From NCBI GenBank assembly GCA_023055355.1, contig JALJCS010000050.1, positions 2,852,001 through 2,916,000 on the forward strand: a stretch of 64,000 nucleotides of DNA, in the 5' to 3' direction. The stretch comes from Agelaius tricolor (Eukaryota; Chordata; Aves; Passeriformes; Icteridae). Positions 21,690 to 32,617 of the stretch are shown here, one piece after another. The notes below the pieces were generated by a model. The model saw nothing but the letters and a program-made list of their open reading frames with translations. It was not told the origin of the DNA and searched no databases. A program made the translations under genes and the position numbers. Numbering within the stretch: the stretch's first letter is position 1; the number at the start of each line of letters is the position of its first letter.

Positions 21690-22410
21690 CATGGCTTTAT
21701 TCTTCTATATTATATCATATCCTACTCTACTTATTAAGGGACTCCTCCCCTTACAGACAGTGCGATACAGCTTTGCCCTAATTGCTCAATCCCTGCAAAC
21801 ACCGTGCAGTGGCCAGGCAGAGCTGTCAGCAAAGGAAGGGCCCAGCCAGGTGGGGCAGCCGGGGGATGCCGACAGCCTGCAGGGACAGAGGCGCAGGGCA
21901 GGGACACCGTGGGACAGCCTGGGCTGCACAGGGCACAGGGATGGGCAGCAGCTGCAAGACAGCCCTGCCAGAGCCAGCTTGGGCAGCACTTTGGCCATGG
22001 CTGCTGGGCCTGGGGCCAGGAGGGGACAAGTGACCCTTGCAGGCCTGGGGCCTCATTGCCTCCTTGTCCCTGCTCAGCAGCCTGGCAGGGGCCGCCCCAC
22101 GCTCCTGCCCCTGGCATTGCACATCCCCACATGCCAGTGCCCATCCCGGGAAGAGCCCTGAGCAAGGAGGGAGGGACAGGATCTGCCTGGCCAGGCCCTG
22201 GGGCTCAGGCCTTGGCCCCTTGCATTCCTCAAACACATCCAGGTGTGCTCAGCACCAGAGACACCTTTGCCTTGCTTGTGCCAACTGGCATCACTGCCTG
22301 CAGTGTTCTGCTCTAGCTGGAACCTGGGGACGCTTTCTCAGCTGTGTCCCTGACAGGGATCTCTTCAAAGTACAAGAAACTTCAGTGTTTTATTAGAACT
22401 GAGTTCTTGA
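21690..22410. other. GC-rich flank downstream of the OR pseudogene, no gene recognised
   Basis: No supported gene was seen. The 22285-22385 part is similar to sequence upstream of the receptor near 18815-18930. Confidence 0.3.
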
Positions 22411-22414
22411 GGGT

Positions 22415-22740
22415 TTTGTGACATCACTGAGGGGGTGGTGACATCACAGAACTGGCTGTGACATCACAGAGCTGGCTGTAACGTCACAGAGCATATTATG
22501 AGGCCATAGAGCAGAGTCTGCCATCATAGAGGGTGGCTCAATGGCATCAGAGAGTGGGTTGTGACATCACCTGGTGGCTGTGTGACATCATAGAGCAGGC
22601 TGTGACGTCACAAAACAGATTGTGACATGACAGGATGACTTTGGGATATCAGTCTTCTGTGATTTCACAGCACTGCTGTATGACAAGGTGACATAGAGTT
22701 GGCTCTGTGACCTCACAGGGGCAGTGTGACATCACAGGGG
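22415..22740. repeat. CRE-like minisatellite (TGACATCA/TGACGTCA)
   Basis: About ten copies of TGTGACATCACAGAGC-type units occur at roughly 20-23-bp spacing, for example at 22419, 22439, 22461, 22560, 22582, 22602 and 22726. One is a perfect TGACGTCA at 22603-22610; another is AACGTCAC near 22483. The middle of the array is degenerate. It is a cluster of sites close to the CREB/ATF palindrome. No adjacent intact gene is obvious. Confidence 0.75.
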
Positions 22741-22799
22741 CAATAATAGTGACAATAGCAAAAAGAAGAATTAATAATGGTAATAAAAACCCTACCATG

Positions 22800-24010
22800 C
22801 TTATACTTGGTTTGCATGGCCAGGTTTTGGTAAGGGGGGGCTCTAGGAGCACCTTCTGTGAGAGGCTGCTGGAAGCAGCTGCTCCTCTGTGTCCCACAGA
22901 GTCAATTCCAGCCAGCTCCAGGATGCACCGGCCGCTGGCCAAGGCTGGGCCAGTTGGAAATGGTGGTAACACCTTTGGGGTAAGAGATTTAGGAAAATGG
23001 GTGATGGTGTAGGTGTAACTGTGAGCAGGGAAGAGCAGGGTGAGAACATGTGAGAGGAACAACTCTGCACACCCCAGGGCAGGGCAGGAGGAGGGGCAGG
23101 AGCTGCTCCAGGGGCTGGAGCTGATTGCCCTGAGATTCCCTGGGCAGCCCCTGGGGAGGCAGCTGGGCCCCTGCAGCCCATGGAGGGCCCGGAGAGCAGA
23201 GATGCACCTGCAGCGCCTGGAGGAGCCCGTGCTGGAGCAGGGGGTGCCTGAGCAGGGGCTGGGACCCCATGAGAAACCTGTGCTGGAGCAGGGACCCAGC
23301 AGGGACCTGCAAAGCCGTGGAGAGAGGAGCCCACGCTGGAGCAGGGTCCTGGCAGGACTTGTGAGCCCCTGGGAGAGTGAGGCAGCTGCAGCAGTTTGTG
23401 AAGAGCTGCTGTCCGTGAGATGAACTCACCTGTCGCAGACATCTTTCATGAAAAATCCTTTCTTAGGATTTTTCCTTGTGAGAAGCTGCAGTTTCAGCAA
23501 CCAAAAGTAAACAATGGTTATCTGCTGCTGTGGAATGCAACAGGTAGACCCGTGATTGGTCTCCTGTGGGTGTTTGGATTTACTGACCACTCATGGCAGA
23601 GCTGGCTCTTGCTCTCTGTCTGAGACACAGACCTTTGTTATTCATTCTTTTCTATTCTTAGCTTAACTAGCTTCTTTTCCTTTCTATTTCTTTTTAGTAT
23701 AGTCTTAATGTAACATATATCATAAAATAATAAATCAAGCCTTCTAATCATAGAGTCAACACTCTTGTCTCTTCTTCATCCTGAAAACCCTTGTGACCAC
23801 GGTCACACCCACCCTGCAGAAGTTCATGGAGAAGTGTCTCCAGGAGGGACCCCTGGCACAGCAGGGGAACGACTCCTCTCCCTGAGCAGCAGGAGGAACA
23901 ACGGGTGATGAACGGAGCAGAGCCCCCAGTGCCTGTCTGCCTGCACCACTGCGGGAGGAGCAGAGCTGGGAAGGAGGGAGGAACAGGCAGAAGGTGTTTG
24001 TTAAGCTTTA
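22800..24010. repeat. Unnamed repeat interrupted by an LTR
   Basis: GC-rich sequence with recurring GTGCTGGAGCAGGG phrases (23230-23345) runs up to 23430 and continues after the LTR at 23808 with CTGCAGAAGTTCATGGAG. The join AACTCACC-CTGCAGAAG shows the two halves were contiguous. I believe it is a dispersed avian repeat but cannot name it. Confidence 0.45.
23431..23807 (+). mobile_element. Solo LTR, TGTCGCAGAC family, copy 1
   Basis: This 377-bp LTR begins TGTCGCAGAC and ends GGTCACA. The flanks CTCACC (23425-23430) and CCCACC (23808-23813) form a 6-bp duplication with one mismatch. It shares long stretches with copies at 37595-37991 and, inverted, 30345-30708, including ATGGTTATCTGCTGCTGTGG and ATCATAAAATAATAAATCAA. 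The 6-bp duplication suggests a class II ERV. Confidence 0.85.
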
Positions 24011-24244
24011 TTTTACTTCTCACTATCCTGCCCTGATCTGGATAGAATAAATTCAATTAATACCTGTAATTTCAAAAATGTTTTGCCTATGATGGCATTT
24101 GCTGAATGATCTGTCCCAGTCCTTAACTCAAGCCATGAAGCCTTCATTCTGTTTTTTCTCCTGTCCATCTCTGGAGGGGAGTGAGAGAGCAGCTTTGGTG
24201 GGTGCCTGGCATCCAGGCAGGGCCAAATGGCTACATGTTTCTCT

Positions 24245-24402
24245 TTTCTTTTTACTTTTTTTCCTTTCCCCTTTCCTTTTTCCTTTCCTTTCCTTTCTTT
24301 CCTTTCCTTTCCTTTCCTTTCCTTTCCTTTCCTTTCCTTTCCTTTCCTTTCCTTTCCTTTCCTTTCCTTTCTCCTTTCCTTTCCTTTTTCTCTCTCATTC
24401 TT
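24245..24402 (+). repeat. (CCTTT)n pentanucleotide tract
   Basis: This is a nearly pure pyrimidine tract of TTTCC pentamers, with irregular ends. Simple repeat; such mirror-symmetric tracts can form triplex DNA. Confidence 0.9.
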
Positions 24403-24860
24403 TCTTTCTGTTCTTTTGTTCTTTCCAGAGGTCACAGTGCAGAGGTTGAGTGGGGCTTTGATGGAGGGAGTGGAGGTGGCGGGGAGTAGCGGGGACAGGA
24501 GGCACAGGGCTGTGGCACAGGCACCCGAGGGGCCCGGGCAGCTGGCAGGGGGCAAGGCCTGTCCCCCTGGGCCAGCAGCAGCCCCGTGCCCTGCCCAAGG
24601 CGCTGCCAGCAGGGGCTGGGCCCCAGAGGCAGGGGCAGAGCCCAGCCCCGGGGGCGGCGTTTGTGCCCCGAGCCCCGTCCAGCCCAGCCTGCCCCGAGTG
24701 CGCAGTGAGCGCTGGCACGGCTGCCCTGGACAGCGTGGCCTGCTGGGGACACTGAGAGCTGCCCCGCTGTGACCCTGCCCTGGGCACTGCACAGGCACCA
24801 ACCCAACCCCAGCCAGCAGCACCCCTGGGCATGGCCCAGGCACTGGAGAGCATCACAGCC

Positions 24861-24957
24861 AGCCCCGCTGCTGCTGGGGATGTCCCAGGCACCAGAGCCC
24901 ATCCCAGCCCCACTGCTGCTGGGGATGTCCCAGGCACCAGAGCTCATCCCAGCCCTG
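24861..24957 (+). repeat. 48-bp tandem duplication
   Basis: Two adjacent copies of a unit beginning CCCCGCTGCTGCTGGGGATG and ending in CATCCCAGC differ at a few bases. They lie directly upstream of the zinc-finger fragment. Confidence 0.75.
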
Positions 24958-24971
24958 TTCCTGGGATGTCA

Positions 24972-25320
24972 CAGCCCCTACAAGTGTACCGGGTGTGGGA
25001 AGAGCTTCTCCCAGAGGTCAGCCTTGACCCAACACCAACGCAGCCAGCACTGAGGGAAGCCCTGCCAGTGCCCCCAGTGTGCGAAGAGCTCCGTGCGCTG
25101 CTCCAGCTCCATCCCCACGGGAGGATCCGCGCTGGATGATCCCCAGTGACCCCGGTGGGCAGAGCCCCGGTGATCCGTGGTGCCGGTGATCCCTGGTGGG
25201 AAGACACCTGGCTGGGGGCTCCACATCCTCCTGGCTCCTCATGGCCTGGGTCTTCTTTTCACATTTCTTCATTCTTTCCAAACACCCAAAACCTGGGTAA
25301 AAATAAAGATGTTGAACTAA
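24972..25320 (+). pseudogene. C2H2 zinc-finger gene 3' fragment (one finger plus 3' UTR)
   Basis: One finger (YKCTGCGKSFSQRSALTQHQR) ends at SQH and a TGA stop near 25051. The 3' UTR that follows (GAGGGAAGC..., GATGATCCCCAGTGACCCC) matches the sequence after the last finger of the gene at 27073-28056. It ends near a GTAAAAATAAAGATGTTGAAC polyadenylation region at about 25297. No other fingers precede it, so it is a truncated paralogue, useful here because it shows the intact end of the family. Confidence 0.75.
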
Positions 25321-25619
25321 GATGGGGCTTGAGAAGTGGGGGGCTGTTCCAGAGGTGTGGGGGATGCTGGGTCCGAGGGAGCTGAGAATTCCTGGGAAGG
25401 ACTTGGAGGTTGCTCAGGGCTTTGGGGACATGAGGCCGAGCGGCTCCAGGTGCTTTGGAAGATGCTGGTGGAGATTCTGGGGCTGCTGATCAAGGACCTC
25501 CTGGCCTAGAACTGTCCCTGTGTCCCCTTGTCCCGCTTCCCGGTGTCCCCTGTAGCGGATACCCCCCTCCCTGCTGTCACTCCCCTTTCCTCCACCCATT
25601 CCCGCATCACCCCACTCCC

Positions 25620-25950
25620 AGTCCCGTCCTGCTCCATTCCCAGTATGGGCTCCATTCCCTGTCCCCATTCCCCATTCCCTGTCCCCATCCCCCATTCCCT
25701 GTCCCTGTCCCCGTTCCCATTCCTCATTCCCAATCCCGGTCCCCATTCCCATTCCCTGTCCCCATTCCCCGTCCCCATTCCCATTCCTATTCCCCATTCC
25801 CCATTCCCGGTCCCCACTCCCATTTGCCATTCGCCATTCCCCATCTCCCATCCCCATTCCCCATCCCCCATCCCCATTCCCTGTCCCCATTCCGTATTCC
25901 CTGTCCGCATTCCCCATTCCCTGTCCCCATTCCCGGTTCCCTCTCCCCGG
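25620..25950 (+). repeat. CCCATTCCC/CTGTCCCCATT minisatellite
   Basis: This is a tract of C/T-rich 6-12-bp units (CCCATTCC, CTGTCCCCATTCC) over about 330 bp, directly upstream of the zinc-finger gene's CpG island. Long open frames in it on both strands are repeat artefacts. Confidence 0.85.
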
Positions 25951-26630
25951 ACGCCGCCGCCATCGCTCCGGCCCCCCTCGGCCCTCACGTGACCGTGCAA
26001 ATCCCGCCCTGCTCCCGGCCACTCAATCCCAGCGCGCGATCGCTCCATGATTTGCATAACCACGCCCTCAGGTTAGGCCCCGCCCCCGCCGGCTGCAGCC
26101 GCGTCCGGGCGCTGTTTGCTCCCAGTTCCCTCCCAGTGCTCCCAGTAAGAGCGGGACCGGCAGGGAGAGCGCTCCCAGTTCCCGCCCGCTGCTCTCACCA
26201 TCGTTCCCAGTGCTCCCAGTAAGAGCGGGACCGGCAGGGAGAGCGCTCCCAGTTCCTGCCCGCTGCTCTCACCATCGTTCCCAGTGCTCCCGGTATCGCT
26301 CCCAGTGCCGGGCGTGGCGGGGCCGCTTTGGAACCCCCCCAGGGCAGAGCGCGGCTGCTTTTGGGTGCCGGCACTGCCCGGGCCGGGCCGGGAGCGGAGG
26401 AGGAGCGGGAGGGAGAGGAGGGACAGAGGAGGAGGAAAAGGAAAGGGAAAGAGAGAGAGAGGAGCGGGAAGAAGAGGAGGGCCAGAGGAGGAGGAAGAGG
26501 AGCAGCGGGAGGAGGAGCCGCAGCACCAACCCCACGCGGTTCCCCCGCTCGGGCCGCGGCTGCCCCGGTTCCGCCCCCTCCGGAAGCCGCAGGTGAGCGG
26601 GGAGGGGGAGTCGCCCCAAATCCATGGCGG
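25950..26630 (+). promoter_or_regulatory. CpG-rich promoter and non-coding first exon of the ZNF gene
   Basis: The CpG density is high. The first exon probably ends at 26591 (GAAGCCGCAG followed by GTGAGCGG). Inside lies a 74-bp tandem repeat with starts at 26132, 26206 and 26280, containing CCCAGTGCTCCCAGTAAGAG. A purine-rich GAGGAGG stretch (26395-26520) would be 5' UTR. Confidence 0.5.
26132..26300 (+). repeat. 74-bp tandem repeat in the ZNF promoter
   Basis: Two full copies and a third partial copy, with starts at 26132, 26206 and 26280, each begin CCCAGTGCTCCC. The two full copies are almost identical. Confidence 0.85.
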
Positions 26631-26864
26631 AGAGGGGCGATCCCGGTGCAGAGGGACCCCCGGCAGCCTGGAGGGGTGGGGGAGGCTGGGGATGAGCGGG
26701 GTCCGGGCCCCCCGAGGCTGAAAGGGGCGCTGACTTCTCCAGCTGCACTTGGGCACCGGGACCATCAAACCCGACACGCTCAGCCCTTGTTTTGCCCCCC
26801 AAACCAGGATTTCCCATTCCCAAACCTTGGCCAGGTGGAGGAGGAGACTGCGAGGAAGAAGAAG

Positions 26865-28056
26865 ATGCCCCAGGACACCCAGACAGGTGAGGAGGAAGTC
26901 AGTGCCCCTTTCCCCCTCTCTCCTGCTCCATCTCCCAGCCCAGCACGGCCCCCGGCTGCAGGACAGCCCCACTGCTGATGCTGTCCAGCCAGGGATGCAC
27001 TGGGGGGATCTCCTTCCCCTTCCCTGTGGCACGGAGGCAAATCCCATCCTCTCCTTGTCCTTCCTCCCCCAGGGAAGGAGCTGAGGATGGAGAGCAGGGA
27101 GGACAAATCCCCACAGCAGAACCTGGTGGCTGAGGCCATTTGGAGTGGCTCCAGGGCACAGGAATCCAACGGGGAGGAAAAAGTCCTGGAGATCCCACAC
27201 AAGGAGGGGCTGCAAACGCAGATCACGGGGATCTGAGGAAGAAAGACCCACCTTGAGCCAGGAAGGTGACCACAGGTCGGAGTTGGGGGGAGCAGCTTCA
27301 GGATGGGGAGAAGCCCCACAAGTGCTCAGAATGTGGGAAGAGCTTCAGGTGGAGATCGTCCCTGATCAACCATTGGAGAATCCACACAGAGGAACGGCCC
27401 TATGAGTGTGGGCAGTGTGGGAAGAGCTTCAGGTGGAGCTCCCGCCTGAACTCCCACATGGGAATCCACACCAGGGAGAGGCCCTATGAGTGTGGGCAGT
27501 GTGGGAAGAGCTTCAGCCACAACTCCAACCTGATCCACCACCAGCGCGTCCACACCGGGAGAGGCCCTACGGATGTCCTGAGTGTGGGAAGAGCTTCAGA
27601 GCCAGATCCAGCCTGATTTTCCACCAGAGGAGCCACACGGGGAATGGCCCTACAAGTGTGATGAATGCAGCAAGAGGTTTCAGGTCAGCTCCAATCTCCT
27701 CCATCACCAGCGCACTCACACAGAGGAGAGGCCCTTCCGCTGCCCCGACTGCAGGAAGGGCTTCAGGGACAAGTGCAGTCTCCTCAGGCACCAGCTCATC
27801 CACTCCAGGGAGAGGCCCTACGAGTGTCCCAGGTGTGGGAAGAGCTTCAAGACCAGCTATGAAGTGACTGCCCACCAGAGGAGCCACACGGGGGAACGGC
27901 CCTACGAGTGTGGGGAGTGTGGGAAGAGCTTCAGGACGAGCTCCCACCTGAGTGCCCACCAGCACATCCACAGCGGGGAGAGGCCCTATGAGTGTGCCTG
28001 CTGTGGGAAGAGCTTCTCCAAGAGGTCAGCCTTGACCCAACACCAACGCATCCAGC
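26865..28056 (+). pseudogene. C2H2 zinc-finger protein, nine fingers, frame broken by homopolymer indels
   Basis: The coding start MPQDTQT is at 26865-26886 (donor GTGAGG). The next exon begins at 27073 and continues as [14 protein letters not shown], the usual avian ZNF leader. Nine fingers follow from about 27331 (CSECGKSF, CGQCGKSF twice, CPECGKSF, CDECSKRF, CPDCRKGF, CPRCGKSF, CGECGKSF, CACCGKSF), joined by TGERPYE-type linkers. The frame breaks four times by one base: an extra A in the run near 27177, an extra G at 27285-27290, a missing G at 27557-27559 and a missing G at 27639-27642. Every break is in a homopolymer, so assembly error is as plausible as true loss. The protein would be a nuclear DNA-binding regulator. 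An LTR interrupts the last codons at 28056. Confidence 0.8.
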
Positions 28057-28720
28057 TGTTGTGTTGTCTGTATAAGTTGGACTGTTCTGTTCCCCCTATC
28101 ATGCAATAGTTGTGCCCTGGTTCTCCCTTTCCTCCTTTATGCTGCCAGTTATCCCAACTCCTCCCCAGTTGCCTTGGAGATTAATGTACCCTTCCTCAAA
28201 TCCCTCCCCGGTGCCCTGTCTGTCACTCGGCGCTCCCACCCTTCTCTCTAGAACTCTCTAGAAACTTTCAGCTAGAGCATCGAGTGATTGGCTCAGGGGC
28301 CGGGGCCCCACCCTCAAGTTATCCCCATTGGGGTTTTCCCTAAGTCAATCTTTTGTATCCCACTCCCCTCTGAAACCCTATTCGTCCAAGGACTGACTCC
28401 TCCCCTGTGTCCCTCCCTCCTTATAAGCTGTTGCAACTTCCCCCTGGCTCTCTTTGGTTGTCGGTTTCCCCTGGGACCCAATAAACCTGGATTCACCACA
28501 GCTGGAGAGCGCTCTCTTATTTCTGCTGACTGTAGCCATAAGCCAAGCCACGTCCTGCCACAAGGTAACACTGCTGTCACAGCACAGAGCGTTTGCCTTA
28601 GGTGCTGTCCCAAACCACGGAGATCGGGATAGTGCCCCCCTACTGCTAGTGGTGCTGGACAGCCAGCCGGGACGTCCGAGAAGGACAATCAATCAATCTT
28701 TCTCCAGCTGGACCGCTTCA
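28057..28720 (+). mobile_element. Solo LTR inserted at the ZNF stop codon, 6-bp TSD
   Basis: This 664-bp LTR begins TGTTGTGTTG and ends GACCGCTTCA, with TCCAGC on both sides (28051-28056 and 28721-28726). It has a TATA box (CCTTATAAGC near 28422) and AATAAA near 28481, giving plus orientation. ZNF 3' UTR sequence resumes at 28727 with ACTGAGGGAAGC. A class II family is likely from the 6-bp duplication. Confidence 0.9.
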
Positions 28721-28726
28721 TCCAGC

Positions 28727-28958
28727 ACTGAGGGAAGCTGTGGGAGTGCTCCCAGGGCGGGAAGAGCTTTGTGTGCTGCTCTAGCTCCACAGCTCCATCC
28801 CTCATTGGAGGATCAGCACTGGATGATCCCCAGTGACCCCGTTGGGCAGAGCCCTGGTGATCCGTGGTGCTGCTGATTTGTGTTAGGAAGACACCTGGCT
28901 GGCTCCTGGCTCCCCATGAGCACCTGGACACATCCACAGACCAACATCAGAAATCCAT
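28727..28958 (+). other. ZNF 3' UTR, displaced by the LTR
   Basis: It matches the 3' UTR at 25045-25230 (GGATGATCCCCAGTGACCCC, GGTGATCCGTGGTGC, GGAAGACACCTGGCTGG). The original stop codon was TGA at what is now 28728-28730. Confidence 0.7.
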
Positions 28959-29366
28959 TGTGGAGAGCTGTCGCCCTGACTTTTGAAGATTTTTCTAAGC
29001 CTTCTGATGTTTACATTCTTGTAGCAAACTTTCTCACATACTTCCTGTAAATAACTTATTGTTTTGCATTCTTTTATGGAGGAGAAGAAATTTGATGGAC
29101 TGTTAGTTTGTCCAGTGTCATTGGAGAGGTGGCACTGTCACCCTCCAATCCACTGTCACTTTTGGAAAACTATAAATGTTGGAGTCAGGAAATAAACTTC
29201 CCTTTTTTCACCTTGAGAACAGTGGTGTGTGCGCTCGTGTTGTTTCATGTCCTATAGCGACATGGAGCAGATTTGTCGACTTCTGACCCCAGAAAAATCT
29301 CACTTCTTGCGTCTTCCTGGTGGCATCAAGTAACGCTGGGTGGCCTTGGAGGTCTTCTCCAATACA
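28959..29366 (+). mobile_element. Second solo LTR in the ZNF 3' UTR
   Basis: It begins TGTGGAGAGC and ends CCAATACA, flanked by AATCCAT (28952-28958 and 29367-29373). A TATAAATG box near 29171 and GAAATAAAC near 29190 give plus orientation. The exact duplication length (6 or 7 bp) is ambiguous because of A runs at the 3' end. Confidence 0.75.
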
Positions 29367-29373
29367 AATCCAT

Positions 29374-30150
29374 CATTTTAATTCTCTCTGCCCCACAGGC
29401 ATCTTCTACAACCAAATCGGGTCAGACTGGGGCAAAACCCATGATTTTGGAGACAGTGGGGTTGGAAACCCCTCCAAAAAAGGTTCTTCCCACCCACCCA
29501 AGCACGTGGATGCTCTTCTGGCAGGGACACATAAATCCTTTTGGTTTTGCCTTCAAGCACAAAGGTTTCTGTTCATACCTTTGAAAGCCCTGAAATTGGG
29601 GTAAAAATCAAGACATTGAACTAAGGCTTGGATGGGCACACATGGGGACACAGCCCTGGGTGGGGACCTGAGTTGGAAGTGGCCATGGACAGGGACATGG
29701 GGGGACACAGCCATGGATGGTGACATGATCATGGATGGGGACATGATCATGGATGGGGACATGAACTGGGACAGCATCAAGGCCACCACCTGTGCCACCA
29801 CAGTGCCACCAGCACCTTCATCTCAGCCATGGCGCTGCCTGATGCAGTTCCTGCCACCACATCCCCCCTGCCACCATTGTGGTGTCCCAGCCAAATGTCA
29901 CCACCCACCAGGGCAGGATGGGAACTTGTTCAGCTGGTGACAAGTGGCCCAGGAGTGAGTGACAGCCACCAGGGTGTCCCAGGGCCAGCGTGCTCAGGGG
30001 ACTCCAACCGCCCCTGGGGACAGGGCAAGGGTCAGTGTCACCCACAGGGGCCATGTGGGCCCATGCTGGGTGTCACTGGAGGCGTCCTGGTGGCAGCGTC
30101 CCCACAGGTGTGGTGACATTGTCCCCTGGTGTGTGTCCTGGTGGCATCGT
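29374..30150 (+). other. Probable ZNF-type 3' tail, then minisatellite and no recognised gene
   Basis: Near 29600 a GGGGTAAAAATCAAGACATTGAACTAAGG stretch resembles the 3' end of the zinc-finger fragment at 25297-25320. Between 29670 and 29775 there is a short minisatellite of GACATGATCATGGATGGG units. The rest to 30150 is GC-rich without supported features. Confidence 0.4.
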
Positions 30151-30157
30151 GTCCCTT

Positions 30158-30891
30158 ACATGTTGATGACCCAAGTTACATCATCCTTGTTCTCCTCCCC
30201 AGTTCTAGAATGTTCCCCACTCCTGCCTTCCTATTGGTTCCCGTTCCCTGCAGCTCCTCCCCTGAATCCCAGTTGGTTGTTGCCCTTTTGTCCCACCTTT
30301 GCACCACCCTTGTTCCCTCTGCCCATTGGCCCTCAGGCCCAAAGTGCGGTGGTGTTTGCAGGGTTCCCAGGACGAGGGAAGAGACGAGAATCTTGACTCC
30401 ATGTTTCAGAAGGCTGATTTATTATTGATGATATATATTATCTTAAAAGAAAATGATATATTAAAACTATACTAAAAGAATTGAAGAGAGGATTTCATCA
30501 GAAGGCAAGCAGGGAATAGAAAAGAATGATAACAAAAGCTCATGACTATCAGAGTCCAAGCCAGCTGACTGTGATTGGCCATTAATTAGAAACAACCAAC
30601 ATGGACCAATCAAAGATGCACCTGTTGCATTCCACAGCAGCAGATAATTATTGTTTTTCTTTTGCTGTGAGGCTTCTCAGCTTCTCAGTTTCAGAAAATA
30701 TGGCGACACCAAAGCTCCCCCTCCCTTGTCCCATATAAAACCCTGGACCTTGCTGTGTTTTTGGTTCTTGGTGCCTGGACCCCTCGGGTGTGTTGGCCCA
30801 TAAAGCACCCCTGGAATTCCAAGCAGGGATCCCCTCCTGCCTGTTTTCTCCCTGAGCTGCAATCACCATCGGCCTGGTGCTCGCTGAGCCA
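30158..30891 (+). mobile_element. Older LTR split by a nested LTR
   Basis: Sequence before 30344 and after 30714 reads as one LTR. A U3-like part (30158-30344) is followed after the insert by TATA box CATATAAAACC (near 30754) and a CATAAAG polyadenylation-like site near 30809. TCCCTT on both sides (30152-30157 and 30892-30897) is a possible 6-bp target duplication, but the 5' end then starts ACATGTTG rather than TG, so the outer boundary is tentative. Confidence 0.5.
30345..30708 (-). mobile_element. Solo LTR, TGTCGCAGAC family, copy 3 (nested)
   Basis: In minus orientation this is the same family as 23431-23807 and 37595-37991 (shared CAGCAGCAGATAA, TGATTTATTATTGATGATA). It is flanked by a perfect 6-bp duplication, CCAAAG (30339-30344 and 30709-30714). 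Its 5' end near 30690 is diverged but still ends GCGACA. Confidence 0.85.
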
Positions 30892-30897
30892 TCCCTT

Positions 30898-31800
30898 TCC
30901 TAGAGGAGATGCCCTGGGGAAGGCAGTGCCTGGTGCTGGGGATGGGCACTGGGGACTGCTTTGGGCTGGGGAGACTGAACTTCCTTCCAGGGGCTTCTCT
31001 GGGGCAGGGCTTGGATTTGGCCTGGAAACAGAGGGAAGGTTCCAGGAGGTTTTTGTTCCTGCCCAGAGCCGAGGCCTTTCCTGTTCCTCATCCTGCCCTG
31101 GCAGCGAGGGCTTGGGGAGCACCAGAAAGGGGCAGAGACACAGCTGGGACAGTGACCTGACTTGACCCCAGGGCATTCCCAGACCATGTGGAAGAAGAAT
31201 CAGTCTGGAAAGAGGGGGAAGAAGCAGAAAGGGGGGGATGCTGGCAGTGATGGCATTTGTGTCCCCAGGTCACCATTGCCTGGGGTGGAGCCCTGCTCAC
31301 CTGGGCACGGATGAACACCCACCTGCCCGTGGGAAGCAGGGAATGAATTCCTGGTTTTGCTTCCTTGCACAGCTTTTCCTTCCCCCATGGACCTGTCTGA
31401 GTCTGAGCCCAGGAGTTTGGGCTCTTTGTCTCTTTCACTGCCTGGATTCTCCCCCATGGGGTGCTCCAAGGAACTGAGCCTGAGGCCAGAGAAGGAGACA
31501 GGAGAGATGGAGCTGTGCACTGTGGCCATGGCAACAAGCAGGGCACCCTCAGCCCATAAATAAAATCAGGCACAGAAACGGGCAGATGGGATTTTACACC
31601 CTTCCCTGCTGTTTGCATTTCCTGCAAGCTTTCTGCAGTGTTGCTGGCAATATTTTTGTACTTTTTCAAGTGATTTACACAACACCTCACAGGACACACT
31701 CACAGGATCAGGAGAATTATGTGATATCCCATGGATTCATGTCCCTAGGAAATACCAAGGCTCTAGTTGATTAGTTACTGTTTGAGTCCAGAAGTGGGCA
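30898..31800. other. GC-rich, no gene recognised
   Basis: No exon, LTR or repeat could be supported. It forms the edge of the AT-rich SYCP1 block; composition changes at about 31.7 kb. Confidence 0.3.
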
Positions 31801-32617
31801 GTACAAACTTCCATTTTTCACTTTCAAGTGCTCATGGGGAAAGCACAGCATATTCTTCCAGATCTCTGCACAATATTTGTTAGCTACATACAATAACAAA
31901 TCACATTTACATCGCTGCTCAACAGCTCAACGTAAGGAACCCAAACTACTGGCCTATCCCTAAGACTACACAAAAAGAAGAAAACAAATCTATTTTGCTT
32001 CCCACTTCACCTGCATTTGGGATTTTTGATTTTGCATTATATTTTAACATGTACTTGTAGTTTTCTTGTTATGTCTAGGCTATGTGAAGTAGGGTTTGTC
32101 GCTGTTGTGAAACCAAGATTAATCAAGGATTAATACAGAAATAGATGTTCTAATCTATCCTTACACTTCTGCTGGTCCCTAGGAAGGCTGGTGGGTGATT
32201 TCTGTCTGTGTTCAAATATTTAAAGCAATAACAAATAGTCCCATACTTGATATTTCAGATAAACAATTTAATGGCATCTGAACATTGTTTTCACGATCTT
32301 ATAACGTGCATATTTTACTCCTTATGAAGCTGAAATCTTTTTAAATACAAGCAATTCTACTGAAATTCTAGAAGTTTCAAAACCATTTTAACATACTGAA
32401 AACAAAACAGTCTAAAAAGACAGGTCTAACAGCCATTAAAATGCAGGAAAAAGCAAGAGGACTTCAGGTAAAAGAACATACATTGAACAGCAACATTTCT
32501 TCCACTATGTATTTATGTGTTAAGAAAAATGGAGTAAATTTAAAAGAACAGAAGTTCTTTAAAACCAGAATTTCTAATGCCAGAAACAGCTTTGAAACAA
32601 CTTTCTATGCAGTTCTA

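Noticed and set aside
24013..24843. 276-codon minus-strand frame with lysine/glutamate repeats
   Set aside because: The repeat is the translated (CCTTT)n tract.
25455..26222. Long frames rich in proline/histidine or glycine/methionine/glutamate
   Set aside because: They are translations of the CCCATTCC minisatellite.
26073..27251. 392-codon minus-strand frame opposite the ZNF gene
   Set aside because: It runs antisense over the CpG island and zinc-finger leader and shows no domain.
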